64,000 nucleotides of DNA from Pseudo-nitzschia pungens (taxonomy: Eukaryota > Bacillariophyta > Bacillariophyceae > Bacillariales > Bacillariaceae). The DNA lies in the NCBI GenBank assembly GCA_037355855.1, contig CM074763.1:744001-808000 (forward strand), written 5' to 3'. A program made the translations under genes and the position numbers. Shown in pieces: positions 55,205 through 64,000 of the stretch; within the stretch, counting starts at the first letter, position 1, and each line of letters begins with the position of its first letter. The notes below the pieces were generated by a model. The model was not told the DNA's origin, ran no database searches, and saw only the letters and a list, made by a program, of their open reading frames with translations.

Positions 55205-58104
55205 TTATTTTCGCTCCTCATCGGCATTGTCTGCGCCCGATGAAGATGTTTCATCGCTGCTGCCCTGGCGACCGAACCAATCGCTGATATCGTTTGATAT
55301 GCGCTCGTTGTTGGCTTCTTCTTCGCGGTCAAGCATGGTGTAACCCTCCACGAAGCGAGCGTAAAACGACTTGGGCTTGGGAGTGTTGTCCTTGATTGCC
55401 TTGAAGAAGCGCCGGCGCGGGGTCGAATTTTTCCGGGTTGCCGAAATGTCTTCCGGGACGGAGGGGTCCTCCGGAGAATCGTCCGTCGGTTCCGATTCCT
55501 TCTCCTCCGCCGCCTCCTCGGCCTTTTTCAGTTTCTTGGCGCGATCCGCCACCTGCTTGTTTTCTCTGGCCGCACGGATGCCATTCCACACCCGGTCCAT
55601 CGTGATGATGAAGGTCCGCTGGGGTACCGTAAACGCGAGATAGTGGTTGCCCAAGAAGCGCCCCGGTCTCAGGACAACACTCATTTCGAATCGAAGTTTC
55701 CCGTTGCGTATGTAGATGGATCGGATGCAATTGTCCTCTCCCATGTCGAATCCACCGCTGTCGTCGTCCACCTTGAAGGGAGAGTAAATCGGAAAGAACG
55801 AGTAGTACGGCTCGGGACTCTTGGGTGGTGGAAGGCCAATGGTTTCGCAGACGGCTCCGAGGCCCCTCTCGAGTGCCTTCGGACACTCAAAGACAAACGC
55901 GAGCTCGGGCTCCTTCAGCTTGATCACCTGACCGTTCTTTCGCGTTCCGATCTTCGTCCGCAGCTTGAACGTGCTGGTCACGATCGGTGCGTCGGGATCG
56001 GCGCGTATTCGGGCTCTGCCGGTGACGATCATTTTGTCGCCGGAATCAAACTCGACGTTGGAAAGCCCGAGGACTTCCACCACCGGCGCGGCCTTGGACT
56101 CCATTTTCCATCGCCGGCCCACAAAGAGCGCTCCCTCCTACCAGGTCTCGATAGGAACGCACCCGCACTCTCAGGGCTCTCGCCACCAGGCGTCTCAGGG
56201 CAGCGTCCAGAAGAAACGATCCCATGACATCTTCGCGGCTAAAGGAGGCCTTGACGGTCGCCGTGAAGGGCTCCAGAATCAGCGGACCCCCCGGGGTTAT
56301 TTTCTTGATCACGGGGAAGGCTCCAAACACCAATCGACGAAGGTCGAGATTCACGTTGGAAAGAACGATCGATCCCATTTCCGTTTCCTGTTCCTCCTCT
56401 TCGTTCTTTCCGCTGAAATATTTATCCCGCGCTGCCGATACTACTTCGCCGGCCCTGTTCGATATGCCTTCCGAAACGGATTGGATGGAGTCTTTCATTG
56501 CCGCAAAGGGATTCTTTTGGTTCACTTCTTCTTTTGAATCGCGCAGCTTCGCCATGTCTTCCACCATTCGTTTGTATTCTTCGCGATCGACCACGCCGTC
56601 GCCATTGTCGTCGTACAACCGGACGAGATCCGAAGCCAGCTCTTTGATGGAATCCTCGTTGGTTTTCAGTCCCGCGATGCTGTTGAGCGCCTGAGCCAGC
56701 TCGTCCTTGTCGAGTGTCCCGCTGCCGTCTTCGTCGATCCGATCGAAACCTTCGTCGGCACAATCAATGATTGAGGGCAAGCTATCTTTATCCCCATCCT
56801 CTTCCACGCCGCGATTCGAATCCGCCATGTCGGCTTGCGTAACGATTTCTTCAGCGGTAGTTGGTACTCTTGGAAGTAACAACATCAACGTTGTCAGTTT
56901 CGATTTCAACAACCGAATTGGTGCCCCCGATTTGGATTGGCCGAAACCCGAGACGCGAAAAATTGATGCGGATCTCTTCGACTTCCTTTCTCCAAAACGG
57001 AGTCTTGGATATTGTGTTGAGTTCGATGTCGAGATCCTCGACCTCTTCCGCCAACCCATTCAAAAGGCCCATGAGCGAGCGCTCCACGTAGCTCTTTTCT
57101 TGGCGCGATCGTGCGTTGATGAGCGCTTTGTTCATCAATACCGACAGCTTGTTTTTCTGCTCCCGGCGGATGCCTTCCTCCAATGTTCGTGCGTTTCTCT
57201 TTCTCCAGAGCTGCCTAAGGGATCGTTTGTTGTTGCCTGTCTCGCCTTTCGATTCGATTTCGGTTTCGTCTTCCGAATCATCCAATTCCGATGGCGATTT
57301 GCGAAATAAACTTTTTACACGGCTCAAAATCCGTACTCTGCGAAATAATGATGTGCGAGGTTTGGACTTCTTAACCGCGTCCTCTTGTGTAATGCCATTC
57401 GCAATCGTTTCCTCTGCTTTCCTTATGGACAAATCTATAGAGGTTTCTTCGACAGAATTTGAGTCGTCTTCCGACGAGAGCATTTCGTTTTGGGCGAGGA
57501 CCATCTGATCCTCTTTTTTCAATCCATTGACTGTTTCTGAGTCCGAATCCGAGTCCGAGTAGTCGTTTCCATTGATGGCGCCGGCACCATTGGTGGCACC
57601 ATTGGTGGAACCGTTGGTGGCATCAATGTCGTCCAAGAGTCGATCAAAGTTATAATTGTCGTCCAACAGCCTGGCGCTCATCATACCAGATATTCCATCT
57701 CCATGAAAGAAATCATCTCGGGAAACAAGCCCATTTACGTTGTGGTGGAGGCTTTGTTCTTGCACTGCTTCATCGATAAGGTCTATGCCCTGAATGTTGT
57801 AATTATGAATGCTGTTGTTGTTGTTGTTGTTGTTGTTGTTATTTGTTGAATTGGTCAGTGCTGATCGTTCGGGAGCTATCTTTGAGGATGCAACGGTTGT
57901 TAGAGAGTACGGAGCATCGTTCCTCCGCAACGTGCGTGTGCGACGCATGCTTTTTCGGTGAGTCCTCGGCGCATACGCAAGCGCGGTGCTTGCCGATCCG
58001 ATGAAGGTTCCTCCCAAACACACAGAGAATATTATCATTCCGCCCACGAGTCGTTTCAACCGAGGTCTGTGGCCTTCCATATCTTTCCTTCTTTCATTCC
58101 TCAT
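55205..58104 (-). CDS. Plastid-targeted EF-hand protein with DUF2993-like domain, split over three frames
   Basis: Three consecutive open frames abut and look like one protein of roughly 960 residues. Part 1 (58104 to about 56855; an earlier ATG is at 58212) begins with a signal peptide ending STALAYAP, a Y-A-P variant of the plastid entry motif, then an Asn run (GTT repeat near 57810-57840), acidic disordered sequence and a basic helical region. Part 2 (about 56855 to 56125) has two EF-hand loops, DEDGSGTLDKDE and DDNGDGVVDREE, then LSNVNLDLRRLVFGAFPVIK, which looks like a DUF2993/LmeA-type lipid-binding start. Part 3 (about 56125 to 55205) continues with KAAPVVEVLGLSNVEFDSGD, TRKNGQVIKLKEPELAF and an acidic coiled tail. 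Both joins need a +1 change (near 56851-56858 and 56123-56140). A calcium-responsive lipid-binding plastid protein is plausible but unproven; the disruptions may be assembly errors. Confidence 0.6.
57805..57845. repeat. (GTT)n microsatellite encoding poly-Asn
   Basis: Trinucleotide run on the plus strand, read as Asn codons by the minus-strand gene near its N-terminus. Confidence 0.8.
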
Positions 58105-59194
58105 GATCGATAGCGAACATGGTGAGTCGTGGCGCGACAAACAACACCGGGAATGGACGCAACAGCTCCTTTCACGATGCCCTCTCTTCGATGACCTCCT
58201 GTCCACTCTCATGGTTGTTATGATAATGTTCTATCCATTCGCTATTGGCAGCTAGGCAACGTGAATTTCACTGTGATTGATGCGTTGCTGCGATGAGGTG
58301 CGAGCATGTGTTAATGTGACTGATGATGGGAATCGAGGAACATTTTTTTTCTTCAACGGTTTCTTCTTCGTATTTGGTCTCTACCGATGTGTTCCTTGTT
58401 GTAAGGAATCATTATTACCTGTAACCGGTACATGTACCGGTATGTTTTTGGAACGCACCCTGCACCCAACAAACACGTAGAACACGCTGAACGCATGAGG
58501 TATTCGTACGTGTAATGGCACAGAACGTCATTAAAAAGTACTGTACTTCTCTTGTATTCATACTCGAGTACGGTAATTACATACCTTGCCATCGCTCTTT
58601 TTTCCGATCTTGCGATGATGACTTCTCTTTTGTTGATCGGATCATTGCGATTGATGATTGATTGATTCTTCTTATTCGGTGGTTCGATCTTGAACCTCGT
58701 CCCCAACGTTTGATTTTTCATACTGCGATTTACGATTCGTTCGACTCATTAGACGTTAAGAGACATGAATGACTCTCACGATTCACTGTTGACTATCGGT
58801 TCCCAACCTCATTTTGTTTTTAAACTCATTTGCCCGCGCAAACGGCTGTTTGAACGGCATTCGAATCATCCGTTGACAAGACAGATCTACCTAAACGCAC
58901 GAGGAATCGGGATCCAGGAACCTAAAAAGCACTGTGTCGTGCCGTTAAAACAGTAAATTGGCGTGACACAACATGACTGCCACACGATCAAGCGCGTGAT
59001 GCGCCGAATGCATTTCAATTGGTAACGATGGTGCCGTTGGCGTCTGCCAGTTTCAAAGGATCAAACGGAATCCTGATGCCCCGCCAGTAAGGTTACTTAT
59101 CCTAATCCTGTGCTGTGTGCTGTTCGCCCTCTGCTTCAATCAGTGGAAAGACATTGATCAGTGACTAGTTACAAGTAGATAGTAATTCGCTGCG
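58105..59194. other. Divergent intergenic region
   Basis: About 1.1 kb without a recognised gene; contains GTAAGGTTACTTATCC near 59089 and ACCGGTACATGTACCGGT, a perfect 18-bp palindrome, near 58424-58441. Confidence 0.55.
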
Positions 59195-60970
59195 ATGTTG
59201 GAGCCGATGTCAATATCCGATACACCAATGCTCGATGCCCAACAGTCTACCGAAGACACCCTTCCGGATATCATCATGAGTTCAAGCATGACTGATAGTG
59301 TTGATAGCGGGCTTTCTGAATACAAAGAGGCCTTGAATCAAGCAAGAGAAGATGCCCTGGAAACGGCCAATGCTTTGGAAACTCTAGTCCAAGGTATTCA
59401 GGCGGTGAAACGAATCCTTGAACGCCCTTTTGATGAAACAGAAAAGAATTGCACTGATGTCGACATCACAGTCAATAGGAAGGATGATGTCGAAATTGTT
59501 TCGACGCTTTCCACAAAGTTAGTGGGTGTCCTTGGATCGGAATTGATCGGACTGCTAAACGCAGCAAAAATGACAAAGTCTCACGCCAAGCTATGCGTCC
59601 AAGACCACGAAGGCGTCATTCAAGACTTCCACCGCGCCAAAGAAGTTGCAGAGAGAGCAAACGTCCGCGCGGACCGATTGGAACGAATGGGTCGCCGGTT
59701 GAAGAAGGAAAAGAAAGTCCTGGTCCAAGAAGTACGGACCTTACGAGGAGACCGCCGAGTTCTTGTTCAAGAAGTAAAGTCCATGCGCAAATTGGCCAAG
59801 CGGAGCAAACAGTCGGAGGCCTTGCGGCTTCTACGTGATGCGGTGAAGGTGCACGAAACGGTGCTTCGCCACAAGACGTTTACCTCGGGATTTGATGGCA
59901 TTGATCCTCCTGGTATGATGACGGGACGCAAGGATATAAAAGATGAGCCAGATGCTATTCAAACAAACAGCGATCTCGAAACCTCCAAAGAGTATGACTT
60001 TGCCACACTATCACCGTCTTCCAACAAGGAAAACAATGAAGAGTGCATCCACGTGTCTCGCAAGGAGAACCCAAGCAGCAAACCGGTTGAAAACATCGTT
60101 TTCGGGGTCTGCAAGAACGCTCAACATGCAAACAAACCATTCGCTGATACAGCTCTGCTTCTGGCGCAACCAAGCCTCAAATTGACGCCGGAAAAGAATA
60201 GCGGAAACAAAACAGCTGCCTCTTCGCCTAGAGTGAAAACTCCGCCCAAAACCTCCCAACCATTGAAACCCACAGTCAAATCTTCACCCAGTCCATCGCC
60301 GACGAAACAGCGCAAACTCGGCTTCGCGAAAGGCTTCGGCAGTAGCCTTAGTAGTGGATTGGGACGGTTCAAAAATGTGTTGCAGGAGGCATCTGATCAG
60401 TTGATTCACCCCGAACTTTACTACTATCCTGAACATGAACAACAACCTCAACAGAGACTGCCTCTACCAAGTAAGAAACAGACCAAGGCAGCATCACCGT
60501 CCGGAGGACAGCGAAACGATGTCGCGAATCATAACAGATCCATGAGATTGGCAACGAGCGAGAATGACTGCAAATTTGTTGACGATGCAACAAAGAGCAC
60601 ACAATGTTCTTCGTTCGCCACAAATCGTAGCGAAATTAATTCGAGTTTGAATGTTACCGCTAGCGTGATCAGTTGCGGAGAGGACGAAACGCCAGGTGAC
60701 CTTGCGTTTCAAATATCAATCGACGAAGGCTCATCCTTTTTGAATAGCTCTCGTATCCACCACGAAGATAGTCCGTCTTCTCGATTGATAGTCACCCCAG
60801 ATACATCGCCATTCGCAGGCCATCCTATGATGAAAGATTCTGATCCGATGTTCAATGAAAACGTACTTCGAACACTTTCAATGCCAAATCAGACCGATCG
60901 CAACACTGCTACGATTGATGCAACCCGTACCCTGAAGCCAAGACAGCCTTCGCTTCGGTTGATCCGCTAG
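59195..60970 (+). CDS. Coiled-coil protein of unknown function
   Basis: 591 residues, single exon, ATG start. I do not recognise a family. Residues about 40-230 are strongly helical and charged (RADRLERMGRRLKKEKKVLV, LVQEVKSMRKLAKRSKQ), predicted coiled coil. The rest is Ser/Pro/Lys-rich and likely disordered, with a basic Pro-rich patch (about 345-370) and a short hydrophobic-basic element GFAKGFGSSLSSGLGRFKNV that could be an amphipathic helix. Composition suits a cytoskeletal or nuclear scaffold, but this is only inference. Convergent with the BAF60 gene. Confidence 0.65.
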   Translation: MLEPMSISDTPMLDAQQSTEDTLPDIIMSSSMTDSVDSGLSEYKEALNQAREDALETANALETLVQGIQAVKRILERPFDETEKNCTDVDITVNRKDDVEIVSTLSTKLVGVLGSELIGLLNAAKMTKSHAKLCVQDHEGVIQDFHRAKEVAERANVRADRLERMGRRLKKEKKVLVQEVRTLRGDRRVLVQEVKSMRKLAKRSKQSEALRLLRDAVKVHETVLRHKTFTSGFDGIDPPGMMTGRKDIKDEPDAIQTNSDLETSKEYDFATLSPSSNKENNEECIHVSRKENPSSKPVENIVFGVCKNAQHANKPFADTALLLAQPSLKLTPEKNSGNKTAASSPRVKTPPKTSQPLKPTVKSSPSPSPTKQRKLGFAKGFGSSLSSGLGRFKNVLQEASDQLIHPELYYYPEHEQQPQQRLPLPSKKQTKAASPSGGQRNDVANHNRSMRLATSENDCKFVDDATKSTQCSSFATNRSEINSSLNVTASVISCGEDETPGDLAFQISIDEGSSFLNSSRIHHEDSPSSRLIVTPDTSPFAGHPMMKDSDPMFNENVLRTLSMPNQTDRNTATIDATRTLKPRQPSLRLIR

Positions 60971-61339
60971 GCGAGTGCTCGATTCTCTGAATCTCAAACT
61001 CGACCCCAAATACAATTGCATAACACCGTGTGCAATTACTAAGTACAATTTTAGTAGGACAGCATCGTTCAGACTAGCTGAAGGAGAAAGTCCGCATGCA
61101 TTCATTTTGATAATTATTCAGACGAGGCTGTTTTACACCGAAAACAAGCACTCGAACCTTGGTAGTAAGTGAAGAATAGTATGATAAGAAATCTCCATCT
61201 TAATATCTCCATCTACATTATGCGTTCTAGCCTTTGAAGTAATGTATCATAAAATTAATTCCACTCGATACGTCGAAATGACAGTAACCGAGTCAGTTGA
61301 TCATTCTTTCCTTTCGTTTTTGACGACAGAGGTCTCAAC
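60971..61339. other. Convergent intergenic DNA
   Basis: AT-rich 3' flanks; nothing further seen. Confidence 0.5.
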
Positions 61340-63544
61340 TCAGCTGGCAGTCGTGCCGTCTGTTGCCGATCCAACCATGGCGTCTCGAATGGCTTCCACC
61401 TCTTCCCACGCCAGTGCCACGCTCCGGCTCGCTTCTTCCACTCTTCCAACGATATCGCAGGTGCGGGCATCGATCTGAGCCGCTTCCCTGGCCTCGCTGT
61501 GCGGCATCGCGGCCTTGGCGAGCGCCAAAAAGACGGGAATGTTGTCCGCCTCGTACCCCTGGCCCGAGACCGCCTTTTCGATCCGGGTCTTGATGGTGTC
61601 CTCGTTCCCCTTGGCGGCCACCAACAAATACCGTGCCTTGGTTCGACACGTGGTGTACTCGAATTCTCGTTTCTTGACGCGCCGGAGCAAATCCCGTGCC
61701 CGATAATTGAAAAAGGACGGAATGGCCACGTCCATCTCGAACGACAAGACCGTCGGATTGTGGTCGGGATCTTCCGGCGTCGAGTACGCCGCTCGTCGCT
61801 TGGCATCCGACTCGTCCTGTTTTTCTGTTTCTTCCTCGTACCCGGTTGGAACGTGCGGAGAGGTTGTTTGCTCGTTCATAACGTACGTCAAAACCGCGGG
61901 CATAACGGGTTCGTCGTTCGAGGAGGTGCTTCCGCCATTTTTTTGGGGGGACAGGAGCTTTTGATCCGACGAGGACGAGGACGAGGACGGTGCCCCGAGC
62001 GTTGGATTAGTTTTTTCTGAATCAGTAATTGTTTCAGTTGCCCAAAGCTCATGCTTTCGACCTCGAATATTTCCGTCAATAGCTTGTCGCAGAGAATGTT
62101 CGATCTGTCGGTAGGATCGTGCAGATCATTGTCCTGAATGTATCGAAACAGGGACATGGAAATCTCGTTGTACGTCAAAAAGGTGGGAACGCGTATATCG
62201 TTTTCTAGAGGAATCGGTTCGTCGTTAACCGCGGCGGAGTGCGACGATTCTGCCTTGGAGTGTTCGCTTTCGCCGGAACCCGTTTTCATTTCGTCGGAAT
62301 CATTCGCTTTGAATTGCGACCCACCTGTTCCGGTGTCAGCGGCGCTCTTTTCGAGGGCGTGCCGGGGAAAGAAACGTTTGGCCAAGACGGGATGGGCGAT
62401 CTGATACACGGGTTCGGCATCGATGTCTTGTTGGTGCCGGAACTGATACTTGCTCGTGCCTATCCTAGTGCCCGGACGGCTCGGATAGAGTTCGATTTTG
62501 GCGACAACGCTGTGAAATTTCATACCCGGTGGCGGGGGACGCTCGGAAAAGTGATTGTTGTACTTGACGAAAAACGGCGTTTGAATCGGGGGAATCGGAT
62601 TTCCTCCACACCAATTTCGTGGGATCGGATGCCTTCAAGAGTTTCGGGTTGACGGCAACGGGTTCTTCTTGTGCCTGCTGTCCCGATTTCCGTTTGTTGG
62701 AGCGCGATTTCTTTGCGGTAGACGTGGACGGCAGTGCCGATGGATTTGCCTTCCCCTGAGCAGCGCCCCTGGGTTGGTAAATGGTCCGAAAGGTAACAAC
62801 GAGTTTGTCGAAACAATGAGTAAAGACAAGAGGCGGAACAGGATCTTCCTCCTTCTCTCCAATTTTGTACGACTGTTGAGTGCGATCCGGCGTTGTGCTT
62901 GGAAGGGAAGAATTGCCGGCACTGCCCTTGTTCGCACCGGGCGTTGTGCTCGACGAGGCCTCGTCGCCATCCGTTGCGTCGCCCTTGTCGGACGACGCTT
63001 TGGATTTTTCATTGGGACGCAGCTTTTTGTTGCTCTTGGTGTCGTCTTCGATCACCCGAGCCGACATGACGCCTTCGCTATCCACCTTGGCAGCACTGGC
63101 GTGATCGATGTTTCCCACCAGCAGCTTCCCTTCGATGGCCAGCGTCCAAATCCCCTTGAACTTGTCGAAAAAATGCGACACGAACATCCTGAGGTGCGTC
63201 CGACGGTGCGACGGGGTCTGTTCTAGAAGGTTCATGATCCTGCGGCGCGACCGCGAGACGTGTTCCTCCACACGCATCTCCAGTTGTTCGATTTTTTCGA
63301 GCCGCCGGAAAAAGCTGGCCCAAATCTCGGGAACCCTCGACGCAAGGACGTGATGGCTTGAAGTTTCTTCCGAGGCTTGAGGCTCTTGCGAGGTGGCTAT
63401 CGCTGTGGAATCCAACGAAACCACGGATTCTCCTTCTGCAACGCTCATGGGCACATCGTCCTTGTCGAGACTGCTCGTCTCGGCAGCAGTTGGACTTGCG
63501 ATTGTCATGACAATGTCGCCATCATTCTCATCGCTTTGGTTCAT
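61340..63544 (-). CDS. SWI/SNF complex subunit of BAF60/SMARCD (Snf12/Rsc6) type, with two frame changes
   Basis: About 735 residues if joined. From the ATG at 63544: an acidic N-terminus, a coiled coil (FFRRLEKIEQLEMRVEEHV), RTHLRMFVSHFF and IWTLAIEGKLL, which match the conserved BAF60 segment ahead of the SWIB domain, then FDKLVVTF and TKLVWRKSDS. A +1 change at an A5/T5 run (62570-62574) leads to FVKYNNHFSERPPPPGMKFH and VVAKIELYPSRPG, then the SWIB domain (VPTFLTYNEISMSLFRYIQ, DPTDRSNILCDKLLTEIF, MSFGQLKQLL). A -1 change at a T6 run (62011-62016) leads to a Ser-rich linker and the C-terminal helical region (PSFFNYRARDLLRRVKKREF). Each change is repaired by altering one homopolymer base. 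BAF60 subunits link chromatin remodellers to transcription factors. Confidence 0.82.
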
Positions 63545-64000
63545 CTTTCGAGTGGATTGTAATCTTTTCTATGGATCTAGCTCAACGGCGAATAAAGCAA
63601 TCGAAACTCCCTCCCTCTACCGAAATCAACCCGTTGGATTCCTTCCGGTTACCGATACTTTTCGAGAGTATGAGTATGGAAGACGGAAAGGGTAATCTTA
63701 CTCGTAAGGTTTACCTGGTATGGAACTGATGCTGACCGCTCCGATGTTCATTGTCAATACCTCACAACCGGTAATTACTACCCGTAGAAGTACCAGTACG
63801 AGCCTATGAGTCACATAGTAGTCATACCTATAATATCTATTACATAATACATACCATTCTTGTGTTACAAATTACGAAGTTACTTGGACATGGGTCGAAA
63901 CCACACTTTTGAAAAGTGCGAATATACACTTTTTTAAACTTTGCTACTAATACTTACACTCCTACCCACGGAAACCAACAACAACCCCAACAACCCAACA
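63545..64000. other. 5' flank of the BAF60 gene to the window end
   Basis: No gene seen. Contains GTAATCTTACTCGTAAGGTTTACC near 63692-63715, another member of the recurrent intergenic motif family, and an ACAACCCCAACAACCCAACA end. Confidence 0.5.

Noticed and set aside
1..64000. tRNA, rRNA, transposase, viral or CRISPR features
   Set aside because: None was recognised by eye; a covariance-model scan would be needed to exclude small RNA genes.

Overview
This window is nuclear DNA from a photosynthetic stramenopile, most likely a diatom. The evidence is short GT-AG introns, eukaryote-only proteins (VPS13, RPN8, TRAPPC4, USP5, RAD51C, DNA polymerase kappa, a BAF60-type SWI/SNF subunit), and two proteins with the signal peptide plus F/Y-A-P motif that sends proteins into a secondary red plastid. 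No bacterial operons, CRISPR arrays, viral genes or transposase genes were seen. I cannot name the species.

Layout. 1-6.7 kb: a SET-domain methyltransferase, a USP5-type deubiquitinase (one intron) and a convergent histidine phosphatase. 8.6-15.7 kb: a cathepsin Z-type protease (four exons, one of only 25 nt), a carnosine N-methyltransferase homologue and a quinone-oxidoreductase-like MDR protein. 17.8-27.9 kb: a five-exon VPS13 lipid-transfer gene of about 3,208 codons. 28.5-35.8 kb: a plastid acyl carrier protein, a DUF1295/steroid-reductase-like membrane protein and a tandem pair of equilibrative nucleoside transporters. 37.9-63.5 kb: ten genes in strict + - + - alternation, forming five convergent pairs: TPR protein / HhH-GPD-like glycosylase relic; insulin-degrading-enzyme-like M16 protease / RAD51C; RPN8 / polymerase kappa; TRAPPC4 / plastid EF-hand protein; coiled-coil protein / BAF60.

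Points of note. The USP5 homologue has lost three of the four zinc ligands of its ubiquitin-tail-binding ZnF-UBP domain but keeps the ubiquitin-contact residues. Four minus-strand genes in the alternating block (HhH-GPD, polymerase kappa, EF-hand protein, BAF60) are broken by single-base frame changes, mostly at homopolymers, while their plus-strand partners are intact. This could be assembly error, gene decay or recoding; sequence alone cannot decide. The 3' end of polymerase kappa, including its PIP-box-like tail, is tandemly duplicated. Intergenic DNA is rich in two recurrent short motif families (TAACCTTAC / GTAAGGTTA and CTAGTA / TACTAC clusters) that are not seen in the genes.

The genes are mostly unrelated housekeeping functions and not a pathway cluster. 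Three DNA repair or damage-tolerance genes (HhH-GPD-like, RAD51C, polymerase kappa) do lie within about 13 kb of each other, all on the minus strand.
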